Positions 1 to 7,474 of a stretch of 27,595 nucleotides of DNA are shown here, piece by piece; position 1 is the first letter of the stretch, and each line of letters begins with the position of its first letter. A model generated the notes under the pieces. It was not told the origin of the DNA. It saw only the letters and a list, made by a program, of their open reading frames with translations, and ran no database searches. Source of the stretch: a bacterium (GTDB taxonomy: Bacteria; Patescibacteriota; Minisyncoccia; Minisyncoccales; GCA-002788555); the NCBI GenBank assembly GCA_021158595.1, contig JAGGUF010000059.1, positions 1 to 27,595 on the forward strand, in the 5' to 3' direction. A program made the translations under genes and the position numbers.

Positions 1-326
1 CCCATAAAGAAACTTATAGATATTACAAACAAGCAAAGGCTCTTCTTTGCCCAATAAGATGGGAAGAACCATTTGGTTTAACCTTTATTGAGGCAATGGC
101 TTGCGGGACACCGGTAATTGTCTTTGACAAGGGATCAGCAAGAGAGGTGGTAAAAGATGGCAAGACAGGTTTTATAGTAAAAGATTTTAATGAAATGATA
201 ACAGCAGTGAAAAAAATTGATCAGATAGACCGAAAAGAGTGCAGAAAGCATGTTGAACAGAACTTTACAGTTGAAAAAATGGTCGGTGGATATGAGCAAA
301 TCTATTACAAGATTTTAAGAAAATAA
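1..326 (+). CDS. Glycosyltransferase family 4, C-terminal part (cut by window edge)
   Basis: The reading frame is open from base 3, so the gene begins outside the window; the ATG at 96 is internal. The visible 108 residues are the nucleotide-sugar-binding end of a GT-B fold glycosyltransferase. The signature EPFGLTFIEAMACGTPVI is the family 4 EX7E region, where the two Glu contact the donor sugar nucleotide. A final Rossmann half and a C-terminal helix follow. Such enzymes transfer sugars from UDP- or GDP-sugars to lipids, polysaccharides or small acceptors in the cytoplasm; donor and acceptor cannot be told from this fragment. The stop is 3 nt before the GH1 gene, so the two are probably co-transcribed. 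The family is certain, the function is not. Confidence 0.9.
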   Translation, partial: HKETYRYYKQAKALLCPIRWEEPFGLTFIEAMACGTPVIVFDKGSAREVVKDGKTGFIVKDFNEMITAVKKIDQIDRKECRKHVEQNFTVEKMVGGYEQIYYKILRK

Positions 327-329
327 AAG

Positions 330-1568
330 ATGAAGAAATTCCCAAAAGACTTTTTATTTGGCGTTTCTACCTCCTCTTACCAAATAGAGGGAGGAAATTT
401 TAACTCAGATTGGTATTATTTTGAAAAACAAGGAAAGATAAAAACCAATTCTCAGACTTGCTGTGATCACCGAAACAGATTTAAAGAGGATCTCAGTCTT
501 CTTAAGAAATTAAACCTTAATGCTTATCGCTTCTCTTTGGAATGGGCAAGGGTTGAGCCAGAAGAGAATAAATTTGATGAAAAAGAAATACAATACTATA
601 AAAGCATTGTAAAGATTTTGAGAGATAATAAAATTGAGCCATTTTTAACCTTACATCACTTTACCAATCCAGTCTGGTTCTATAAAAAAGGAGGCTTCGA
701 GAAAAAAGAAAATATCAAATACTTTTTGAATTATTTAAACAAAATAGTGAATGCCTTTAAAAAGGAAGTAAAATTTTGGATTGTCTTTAATGAACCAAAT
801 GCCTTTTGTTTTGCTGGTTGGACTTTAGGAGTGAATCCTCCTCAAAAGAAAGATCCAATTTTACATCTTAAGGTATTGCGAAACATTTTAACCTGCTATC
901 AAGAAAGTTATAAGATCATCCATCAAAATATAAAAAAGGCTCAGGTGGGCATTGCTCAGGATATAATTTTTTTCGAACCCTTTCGTAAAAGATCAAATCT
1001 AGATTGGCTGGCTACCTTTCTTTTGGATTTTATCTCGAATGAGATTATAATTAAAAATTTATATGAAGGGAAGACTTTATTTCCCTTGGGACTTGGTGAG
1101 AAAAAAGAAAAAGTTAAAGCCGATTTTATTGGAATTAATTATTATACCCGTCTTTTAGTAAGATTTGATCCAAATAAATTTTGTTTTGCTAAAAAAATTG
1201 TAAATCCCAAAGTTAAAATAAAAACTCAGATGGGCTGGGAGGTTTATCCTGAAGGCCTTACACAAGTTCTGTTAAGATTTAAAAAATACAAAAAACCAAT
1301 TTATATTTTAGAAAATGGAATTGCTACCCTAAATGAAAAAGAAAGAGAAAACTTTATCTTATCCCATTTAGAGAAGATTTTACAAGCAATTACACAGAAA
1401 ATAAATGTCAGGGGATATTTTTATTGGTCTCTGTTAGACAATCTCGAATGGGCAAAGGGATTTACCCCAAAATTTGGAATAGTAAAGGTTGATTTTAAAA
1501 CTCAAAAAAGAGAAATCAAAGAAAGTGGCTACTTTTATGCAAGGATAGCCCAAAGGAAAGCAATTTAA
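330..1568 (+). CDS. Glycoside hydrolase family 1 (beta-glucosidase-like)
   Basis: A 412-residue GH1 TIM-barrel enzyme. It opens with FPKDFLFGVSTSSYQIEGG, the family N-terminus with the glycone-binding Gln. The acid/base Glu is E155 in FNEP and the nucleophile is E328 in YILENG. The end WSLLDNLEWAKGFTPKFG is the aglycone/glycone subsite motif. Both catalytic residues are present, so it should be an active retaining beta-glycosidase. It is short for GH1 (usually about 440-480), and the loss appears to fall in loops between residues 230 and 300. No signal peptide is visible, so it is probably cytoplasmic. The start lies 3 nt after the GT4 stop with no clear Shine-Dalgarno, suggesting coupled translation. 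The substrate (beta-glucoside, galactoside or 6-phospho sugar) is not resolved. Confidence 0.93.
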   Translation: MKKFPKDFLFGVSTSSYQIEGGNFNSDWYYFEKQGKIKTNSQTCCDHRNRFKEDLSLLKKLNLNAYRFSLEWARVEPEENKFDEKEIQYYKSIVKILRDNKIEPFLTLHHFTNPVWFYKKGGFEKKENIKYFLNYLNKIVNAFKKEVKFWIVFNEPNAFCFAGWTLGVNPPQKKDPILHLKVLRNILTCYQESYKIIHQNIKKAQVGIAQDIIFFEPFRKRSNLDWLATFLLDFISNEIIIKNLYEGKTLFPLGLGEKKEKVKADFIGINYYTRLLVRFDPNKFCFAKKIVNPKVKIKTQMGWEVYPEGLTQVLLRFKKYKKPIYILENGIATLNEKERENFILSHLEKILQAITQKINVRGYFYWSLLDNLEWAKGFTPKFGIVKVDFKTQKREIKESGYFYARIAQRKAI

Positions 1569-2713
1569 GAAAGAAGATTTAAAAGAGCACCTATTGCCCA
1601 AGCCTGAAGCCTACAAGGTTTAAATTCTAAGCCCTTAATAATTATCTTGTTTTTTAAAGAAACCCCATAAAATTCTGGCAAATATCCTAATTCTTTATAT
1701 GTCTTCAAAAGGGCCTTTTTTATTTTTAAATACTTGTTTTTATAGCCTTGCTTTTTCAATCCTTGAGCAATAATCCAATTATCATGAGGCCAAATAGAAC
1801 CCAGATGATAAGAAAGAGGATCAAAATCCTTCTCCTTTATGGAGTGGGTTCTAATCCCATAAGGCGTCCAGAGATCTTTTGAAAATAATCTTTTCACCAC
1901 TAATTTTTCTTTATCCTTATCGCAAATTCCTGTAAAAAGAAGATGACCAGGATTTGAGGTAATTGCTTTCTTTTGTTTTTTCTCTCCATTTAGAGCAAGG
2001 ATATAATACCTTTCATCCTCCATCCAAAATCTTTTATTAAACTTCTCTTTCAATCTTTTTGCTCTTTCTATTAATGACCTTGCCTGTTTTTCTTTGCCAA
2101 ACAAAGAAAGAATTTTTGCTGTTTGCCTTAAGGCAAGATATTGATATCCTTGAACCTCTACAATTGCCACTGGCGGTGTTATCTTCAAGTGGTTTTTAAA
2201 ACTATCTTTCCATCCTTGATGAAAAAGTCCTCTCGGATTTTTTCTTTCATATTCTAAAAATAGGTCTTTATCTTTGTCGCCATAATTTATCATCCAATCT
2301 ATAGCCGAAATTATATTTTTTAAATGCCTTTTTAGAAAATTTTTTTCTTTGGTCTTTTTAAAATAAAAAGAGAATAAAATCAAAAACAGAGGCGTAGAAT
2401 CTACAGAACCATAATAAGGAAAGGGGAAATTACTTTTAGAAATCTTTTTTTCTAAATCTGTTTCATGTAAAATTTTTCCCGGCTCTTCTTCCTTATCATT
2501 ATTAATCTCTTTTCCCTGATGAGCAGAAAGGAAAATCAGCGTCTTCTTGGCAATAGAAGAATCAACATCTAAAAGTTGCCAGGAAGAAATAAGAGAATCT
2601 CTGCCAAAGATCCGAGGATAGCGTGGAAATCCCGCCAATAAAAGGCCTTCTCTGTTTTTTAATCTTTTAAGTTGTGTTAAGAGTTGAGTTTGTATTTTCT
2701 TACTTATTCTCAT
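1565..2713 (-). CDS. Amylo-alpha-1,6-glucosidase-like (alpha/alpha)6-barrel glycosidase, catalytic domain only
   Basis: 382 residues. Recognisable debranching-type motifs are FGRDSLIS near residue 36, YGSVDSTPLFLIL near 100, the catalytic-loop segment HQGWKDS near 165, the YHLGSIWPHDNW segment near 305 and CRLQAWAIGALL at the C-terminus. These match the glycogen-debranching C-terminal family, a six-hairpin barrel that hydrolyses alpha-1,6 branches or related alpha-glucosidic links. Full proteins of this type usually have an added N-terminal beta-domain of some 250-300 residues; it is missing here, so this is a stand-alone catalytic domain. The gene converges on the GH1 gene and their stop codons overlap by 4 bp. 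No Shine-Dalgarno is seen. The exact substrate is inferred, not shown. Confidence 0.8.
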   Translation of the reverse strand: MRISKKIQTQLLTQLKRLKNREGLLLAGFPRYPRIFGRDSLISSWQLLDVDSSIAKKTLIFLSAHQGKEINNDKEEEPGKILHETDLEKKISKSNFPFPYYGSVDSTPLFLILFSFYFKKTKEKNFLKRHLKNIISAIDWMINYGDKDKDLFLEYERKNPRGLFHQGWKDSFKNHLKITPPVAIVEVQGYQYLALRQTAKILSLFGKEKQARSLIERAKRLKEKFNKRFWMEDERYYILALNGEKKQKKAITSNPGHLLFTGICDKDKEKLVVKRLFSKDLWTPYGIRTHSIKEKDFDPLSYHLGSIWPHDNWIIAQGLKKQGYKNKYLKIKKALLKTYKELGYLPEFYGVSLKNKIIIKGLEFKPCRLQAWAIGALLNLLS

Positions 2714-2743
2714 TAAATAAGATAAAGAAATTATTAAACCAAA

Positions 2744-2771
2744 ACTCCTCCCGCCTTAAGAAGGGAGGAGT
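2744..2771 (-). terminator. Rho-independent terminator after groEL
   Basis: The 9-bp arms ACTCCTCCC and GGGAGGAGT are separated by 10 nt. On the minus strand the stem is followed by TTTTGG, and on the plus strand by TTTTTAT, so it could work both ways. It lies 31 nt past the groEL stop and before the debranching gene, and probably insulates that gene from the heat-shock operon. Confidence 0.8.
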
Positions 2772-2802
2772 TTTTATAAAGTAAATCATTGTCAGTTTCT
2801 TC

Positions 2803-4422
2803 TTAGTATTCTGGACCTTGAGGAGACATTGGTGCTCCCTCTTTCTTCTTTTCTGGCTTTTCTGCTACTACGCACTCTGTAGTCAAAAGTGTTCCTGCGG
2901 CTGAGGCTGCATTCTCCAAGGCAGATCTTACTACTTTAGTAGGATCAATGATTCCTGTTTTGAAAAAGTTTTCGTATTTATTTATCTTAGCATTAAACCC
3001 AAAATCTTCTTTTCCTTCCTTTACTTTTTGAACCACTACTCCATCATCTACTCCAGCGTTCTTTGCAATCTGACGTAATGGAGCCTCAAGGGCTCTTCTT
3101 AAGATTGAAAGTCCTATCTTTTGATCTCGAGCAACCTTTACCTCATCTAAAGCAGGAATACATCTTATAAGAGCAACACCTCCACCCGGCACAATTCCCT
3201 CCTCAATAGCCGCTCTGGTAGCCGCTACGGCATCTTCAACCTTCTGTTGTTTTTGTTTTTGTTCTACCTCACTGGCGGCTCCTACCTTTATCACCGCCAC
3301 TCCTCCTGAAAGTTTGGCTATTCTCTCCTGAAGTTTTTCTCTATCAAATTCTGATTCAGTACTTTCAAGTTGTTTTTTAATTTGAGCAATACGCGCCTCA
3401 ATATCTTGCCTTTTACCCTTTCCTTCTACAATAGTAGTATTCTCTTTTTGAGCCACTACTCTTCGGGCTCGTCCTAATTGTCTGATCTCTGTATTCTCCA
3501 ATTTCAATCCTAATTCCTCTGAGATTACTTGGCCACCAGTAAGAATAGCAATATCTTGAAGCATCTCCTTCCTTCGATCTCCATATCCTGGAGCCTTAAC
3601 CGCCAAAGCATTAAGAGTTCCGCGAAGTTTGTTAATAATAAGAGTGGCTAATGCTTCTCCCTCTACCTCTTCAGCGATAATTACCAGATCTTTTCTTCCG
3701 CTCTGAGATAATTTCTCAAGTAAGGGTAAAATATCTTGGATAGCAGAAATTTTTCGATCAGTGATTAAAATATAAGGATCATCAAGAACTGCTTCCATTC
3801 GCTCAGAATCAGTAATCATATAAGGAGAAATATATCCTTGATCAAACTGCATTCCTTTTACCAATTCTTTTTGAACTCCAAATGTCTTTGATTCTTCCAC
3901 TGTCACTACTCCATCCTTTCCTACCTCATCAAAAACCTCAGCAATTAATTTTCCTATTTTTTCATCTTCTGCTGAGATGGTAGCCACCTGAGCCATTTCT
4001 TCTTTTTCTGAGACCTTTTTTGAGATGGCTTTTAATCTCTCTATTACTCTCTCTACTCCCTTATCAATACCTCGTTTTAACTCAAGGGGATTTGCCCCAG
4101 CAGCCACATTCTTAAACCCTTCTCTGATAAGAGACTGGGTTAAGAGGGTAGCGGTGGTTGTTCCATCTCCGGCTACATCATTGGTTTTTGAAGCCACCTC
4201 TTTTACAATTTCTGCTCCCAAACTCTCAAATTTGTCCTCCAGTTCAATTTCTTTAGCAATGCTCACTCCATCATTGGTTACATCAGGGGCTCCAAATCCC
4301 TTATCCAAAACTACATTTCTTCCTTTAGGACCAAGAGTGACCGTTACTGCGTTGGCTAACTTATCAACCCCTGAAAGCAATTTTGCTCGTGCCTCTTCTG
4401 AATATTTAATTTGTTTTATCAT
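2803..4422 (-). CDS. groEL: Chaperonin GroEL (Hsp60)
   Basis: A 539-residue group I chaperonin subunit that refolds proteins in a double seven-fold ring with GroES. Hallmarks include GPKGRNVVLD near residue 32, the ATP-binding GDGTTTATLL near 86, the apical-domain region around 190-375 and AIEEGIVPGGGVALI near 405. Length is normal. The C-terminus ends PMSPQGPEY and lacks the GGM repeat tail of most bacterial GroELs. It follows groES by 62 nt in the same operon, under the CIRCE operator. There is no Shine-Dalgarno before the ATG; a folded intercistronic element sits there instead. Confidence 0.98.
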   Translation of the reverse strand: MIKQIKYSEEARAKLLSGVDKLANAVTVTLGPKGRNVVLDKGFGAPDVTNDGVSIAKEIELEDKFESLGAEIVKEVASKTNDVAGDGTTTATLLTQSLIREGFKNVAAGANPLELKRGIDKGVERVIERLKAISKKVSEKEEMAQVATISAEDEKIGKLIAEVFDEVGKDGVVTVEESKTFGVQKELVKGMQFDQGYISPYMITDSERMEAVLDDPYILITDRKISAIQDILPLLEKLSQSGRKDLVIIAEEVEGEALATLIINKLRGTLNALAVKAPGYGDRRKEMLQDIAILTGGQVISEELGLKLENTEIRQLGRARRVVAQKENTTIVEGKGKRQDIEARIAQIKKQLESTESEFDREKLQERIAKLSGGVAVIKVGAASEVEQKQKQQKVEDAVAATRAAIEEGIVPGGGVALIRCIPALDEVKVARDQKIGLSILRRALEAPLRQIAKNAGVDDGVVVQKVKEGKEDFGFNAKINKYENFFKTGIIDPTKVVRSALENAASAAGTLLTTECVVAEKPEKKKEGAPMSPQGPEY

Positions 4423-4431
4423 AATAATACG

Positions 4432-4487
4432 TAGCGATTAGCTTTTAGGGACTGTGCCAGTTATTTACCCTAATAAGCCAAACGCTA
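4432..4487 (-). promoter_or_regulatory. groES-groEL intercistronic hairpin
   Basis: On the minus strand the outer arms TAGCG and CGCTA enclose inner complementary tracts (GCTT with AAGC, TAGGG with CCCTA). This gives a long interrupted stem that starts at the groES stop codon (TAG is its first base triplet) and ends 9 nt before the groEL ATG. No U tract follows, so it does not look like a terminator. It could act as an mRNA-processing or stability element that sets the GroES:GroEL ratio. The function is inference. Confidence 0.5.
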
Positions 4488-4775
4488 TTCAATAATTGCT
4501 AAAATGTCTTCCTCTTTTGTAATTAGATATTCCTTGTTATCGACCTTTATCTCATCAGGACCATATTTTCGAAAAATTACTCTATCTCCCTTTTTTACAC
4601 TCATTTCAAGAAGTTTACCTGAAGGGAGTCTTTTGCCTGGTCCCACGGCAATAACCTTCCCCTCCTGAGGTTGTTCCTTTTCCGCTGTCTCTGGAAGAAC
4701 AATTCCTCCCTTTGTCTTTTCTTCTTTTTTTATTGCTTCAATCAAGACGTAATCAGAAAGGGGTTTAATCTTCAT
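4485..4775 (-). CDS. groES: Co-chaperonin GroES (Hsp10)
   Basis: 96 residues, the normal length for the seven-fold lid of GroEL. The N-terminal KIKPLSDYVLIEA strand, the mobile loop KEEKTKGGIVLPE that docks on GroEL, and the VIAVGPGKRL roof-strand region are all present, as is YLITKEEDILAII at the end. It is first in the groES-groEL operon, with CIRCE and a promoter directly upstream. The start has no clear Shine-Dalgarno. Identification is secure. Confidence 0.97.
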   Translation of the reverse strand: MKIKPLSDYVLIEAIKKEEKTKGGIVLPETAEKEQPQEGKVIAVGPGKRLPSGKLLEMSVKKGDRVIFRKYGPDEIKVDNKEYLITKEEDILAIIE

Positions 4776-4802
4776 ACTACAAATTTATAATTTATTCTGT
4801 AT

Positions 4803-4829
4803 CTAGCACTCTCGACCTTTGATTGCTAA
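4803..4829 (-). promoter_or_regulatory. CIRCE operator (HrcA-binding) of groES-groEL
   Basis: Minus-strand half-sites TTAGCAATC and GAGTGCTAG are separated by exactly 9 nt. The CIRCE consensus is TTAGCACTC-N9-GAGTGCTAA, so 16 of 18 positions match. It covers the expected transcription start of the groES promoter. This predicts repression by HrcA, relieved by heat or unfolded protein through GroEL titration. HrcA is not encoded in this window. Confidence 0.9.
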
Positions 4830-4833
4830 CAAT

Positions 4834-4861
4834 ATTTTAGAAAATTAAAAAACTTTGTCAA
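4834..4861 (-). promoter_or_regulatory. groES-groEL promoter
   Basis: On the minus strand: TTGACA (4856-4861), a 16-nt spacer and TAAAAT (4834-4839). The expected start falls inside CIRCE, leaving a leader of about 50 nt. The -35 begins just after the PBP2 stop codon. Confidence 0.75.
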
Positions 4862-4865
4862 GGGC

Positions 4866-6584
4866 TTATCTTTTCGTAAAATACCATTCCAAAACCTCCT
4901 TGGCAATCGGCTCAGCCACCCTTGCTCCTCCCCCGCCATTTTCTACAAAAATCAGAATTAGAATTTCCGGATTTTCATAGGGAGCAAAAGCCACAAACCA
5001 GGCATGAGGTTCTCCTGAGGCTTCAGCGGTGCCAGTCTTTCCCCCTGAAGAAACTGGAAGAGTTTGAAGTTGCCTACAAGAACCAGAAGGAGAAATAACG
5101 CATTCTCTCATTCCTTCCTTTATACTCTCAATATTCTCTTTTTTAATAAAGTTCTCTCTTAAGACCTTAACCTGAAGATCTTTAATTATTTTTCCAGTAG
5201 AATCTGTGATTTTATCCACAATCTGAGGCTGATAAATCTTTCCTCCATTAGCAATTGATGCTAAGGCTACTGCTAAGTGAAAGGGAGTAGTTAAAAAAAA
5301 TCCTTGACCTATTGAAACATCATACACATCGGCAATTGACCAATTCCTATGTGCTTTTTTCTTTTGAACCTTATCAAACCATTGCTTAGTGGGAACAAAA
5401 CCCACTGTCTCCCCAGGTAGGTCAATGTCCAACTTTTTTTCAATATAGAATAAATCTAAATATTTTTTAATTCTCTCAATGCCCAAACCTTCAATCTGTT
5501 TCCCATTGATATCTTTATATCCTCCGCCACCCACAATAAAAAAATAAACATTACAAGACTCTGCAATTGCTTTCTTAAGATCAGTAACGTGATGAACCTT
5601 CCAGTCTCTTTTAATAGTAAAAGGACCACCGTAAGGATTAGGAATCAAAATTCTTCCTTGACAATTAACCTTCGTCTGGGGAGTAATTATATTCTCCTGT
5701 AGGGCTGCTGCTCCAATAAGAGGTTTTATCACCGAGCCCGAAGGATAACGACCGGCTATGGCTCGATTTAAAAGAGGGTTTCGAGGATCATTTATATATT
5801 CATTATATTTTTCTGAAATCAAATTATTATCGTAACTTGGAATAGAAACCAATGCCAAGACCTTCCCATTTTGGGGATTTATGGCAATCCCCACTGCGTT
5901 CTTATCTGGCACCTTTTCTTTTATTGTATCATACAACTTTTTCTGCAGAGCAGCATTAATATTCAGAATTAGATTATTTCCCTGAACAGGTTCATTTTTA
6001 ACTTCATCTGATAAAATTTTCCCTTTGGCATTAACCACCCTCTCCCTTCGCCCTTTTTTCCCTCGAAGAAATTTCTCATACTCCCTCTCAATTCCTTCTC
6101 TTCCTATCCTGTCTCCAGATTGATAATAAGAATCTTCTTTAATCTCTTCTGGAGAAACCTCATTTAAATAACCCAGAATATGGGAAAAGTACTTACTATC
6201 CAAATAAACCCGATCGAATTTTTGGGTTACTATCTTATTTCCTGCCTCATCCTCTTTCTCTACATTCTTTTGTACATTTTTTACTAATGGTTTTCCTTCA
6301 CTAGAGTAAATTATCCCTCTTGGAGCCTCGGTAAAAATTACTCTTAAATAATTATTTTTTGCCTCTTTTCTTAACTCCTCTCCCCTTGCCTCCACCAAAT
6401 AAAAACTTTTCAAAAAAAGAGAGAATAAAAGAAGCAAAATAATAAAGAAAATAATAGAAAAAACTGTATTTTTAATCGGTACCTCAAGTCTTCCCTCCCC
6501 TGTCCTTTTTCTCTTTTTTGAATCAAGTAAAATCTCCTCAGGTTCTAACTCTTGTTTAGACTGCCTCTTAATCTTATATTTCAT
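4866..6584 (-). CDS. Class B penicillin-binding protein (PBP2-like transpeptidase)
   Basis: 572 residues. A single membrane anchor spans about residues 39-63 after a basic cytoplasmic N-terminus. A dimerisation domain follows, with RGIIYSSEGKPLVKN near 89 and GREGIEREYE near 161. The transpeptidase domain carries all three catalytic motifs: SVIK (nucleophile S284), SCN (343-345) and KTGT (516-519). It crosslinks peptidoglycan on the outer face of the membrane, normally in partnership with a SEDS polymerase (RodA or FtsW), which is not encoded nearby. It starts 3 nt downstream of the nuclease gene's stop with no Shine-Dalgarno, so it is probably translationally coupled to that gene. PBP2 (MrdA) is favoured over FtsI by overall similarity, but the subclass is not certain. 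Confidence 0.92.
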   Translation of the reverse strand: MKYKIKRQSKQELEPEEILLDSKKRKRTGEGRLEVPIKNTVFSIIFFIILLLLFSLFLKSFYLVEARGEELRKEAKNNYLRVIFTEAPRGIIYSSEGKPLVKNVQKNVEKEDEAGNKIVTQKFDRVYLDSKYFSHILGYLNEVSPEEIKEDSYYQSGDRIGREGIEREYEKFLRGKKGRRERVVNAKGKILSDEVKNEPVQGNNLILNINAALQKKLYDTIKEKVPDKNAVGIAINPQNGKVLALVSIPSYDNNLISEKYNEYINDPRNPLLNRAIAGRYPSGSVIKPLIGAAALQENIITPQTKVNCQGRILIPNPYGGPFTIKRDWKVHHVTDLKKAIAESCNVYFFIVGGGGYKDINGKQIEGLGIERIKKYLDLFYIEKKLDIDLPGETVGFVPTKQWFDKVQKKKAHRNWSIADVYDVSIGQGFFLTTPFHLAVALASIANGGKIYQPQIVDKITDSTGKIIKDLQVKVLRENFIKKENIESIKEGMRECVISPSGSCRQLQTLPVSSGGKTGTAEASGEPHAWFVAFAPYENPEILILIFVENGGGGARVAEPIAKEVLEWYFTKR

Positions 6585-6587
6585 ATT

Positions 6588-7232
6588 CTATTTATTTTCT
6601 TCCTCTATCTTTTGACACACTTTTCTGAATTCACAATAATCACACTGCCAAGGTTCAAGATCTTTTGGTTTCGGAGGAATAATCTCATCTTCTATATATT
6701 TTTTTAGTATCTCAAAATCAGAAATAACTCTTTTACAAAGATCCGGGTCATATCTTTCTTCAAATTCTTTTAAATCCTGGGTATTTTTATTCTCATAGAT
6801 AAAAACACCCTGAGGGATTTTAAAATAGTGCATATAAAGTTGAAGTTGTTTCCTGTGGGCATTCTCAGGACCTTCAAGTTTTCTAAACTTAAACTCGCTA
6901 GAACTTTTAAACTCCACTATATACAATTTATTATTAAAAGAAATAATAGCATCCGCTCGCCCATGGAAAAGTGCTTTTGAGGGAATATCAATCTCAGAGG
7001 CTACCACCCTTATCTCAGGAATGCCAAATAATGTGCTCATCAGTCTCTGATGAGTAATGTCACCTCTATCAAAAATTCGAAGGGCTCTGGGATCTGTTTT
7101 TTCTCTGGGATAATGTTTCATTGAAAAATAAACTGCCCGGGGACACTTTCCAACATCAGTAACATAAAAATGCTCCTGGTTTCTCTCATCCCTTTTATCC
7201 TGATAATATTTATCAATAAGTTCAACAAGCAT
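6588..7232 (-). CDS. Cas4-like PD-(D/E)XK nuclease with predicted Fe-S cluster
   Basis: 214 residues of the RecB/Cas4 nuclease fold. The PD-(D/E)XK core is visible as GRADAIISF (D94), then VEFKSS with E107 and K109, followed by HRKQLQLYMHYF, the QxxxY-type motif of this superfamily. Four Cys (C30, then C197, C200 and C206 in a CxxCx5C pattern) match the layout that binds a 4Fe-4S cluster in Cas4 and AddB-type nucleases. No cas genes or CRISPR arrays are in the window, so this is a solo Cas4-family exonuclease, more likely for DNA repair or end processing. It is first in an operon with the PBP gene and has its own near-leaderless promoter. Confidence 0.85.
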   Translation of the reverse strand: MLVELIDKYYQDKRDERNQEHFYVTDVGKCPRAVYFSMKHYPREKTDPRALRIFDRGDITHQRLMSTLFGIPEIRVVASEIDIPSKALFHGRADAIISFNNKLYIVEFKSSSEFKFRKLEGPENAHRKQLQLYMHYFKIPQGVFIYENKNTQDLKEFEERYDPDLCKRVISDFEILKKYIEDEIIPPKPKDLEPWQCDYCEFRKVCQKIEEENK

Positions 7233-7239
7233 ACCTTAT

Positions 7240-7268
7240 ATTTTACTTATTTCATAAAAGTTTATCAA
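7240..7268 (-). promoter_or_regulatory. Promoter of the Cas4-like nuclease/PBP operon (leaderless)
   Basis: On the minus strand: TTGATA (7263-7268), a 17-nt spacer and TAAAAT (7240-7245). Only 7 nt separate the -10 box from the ATG, so the predicted transcript begins at or next to the start codon. Confidence 0.7.
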
Positions 7269-7287
7269 GTTAAGGAAGAGAAAAAGT

Positions 7288-7317
7288 AACTCCCCTAACC
7301 CCTTTTTGAGGGGAGTT
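7288..7317 (-). terminator. Inverted repeat / probable terminator
   Basis: AACTCCCCT and AGGGGAGTT are separated by 12 nt. On the minus strand the stem is followed by ACTTTTTC, so it can serve as a second terminator behind orf329 and upstream of the nuclease promoter. The plus-strand U tract is poor. Confidence 0.55.
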
Positions 7318-7455
7318 GCTTTAATTGTTCAACCAGCACCAATTTCGGTTAGTCGGTTAGATAGTTAAGTTACTTGATATGGACAAATGGAATCATCACT
7401 TATGCAATGTAAACAAGAGAGCAACAGCGTAAGTTATGGATGTTTGTAAAAAAAT

Positions 7456-7474
7456 AGGTGCTATTTTAGCACCT
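7456..7474 (-). terminator. Terminator overlapping the orf329 stop codon
   Basis: A perfect 8-bp stem (AGGTGCTA with TAGCACCT) has a 3-nt loop. On the minus strand it is followed by TATTTTTTT. The orf329 stop codon TAG lies inside the stem, so the gene and its terminator are fused end to end. Confidence 0.85.

Noticed and set aside
4025..4441. A 138-codon plus-strand frame opposite groEL.
   Set aside because: The groEL frame is conserved and certain; the opposite frame has no ribosome site or recognisable domain.
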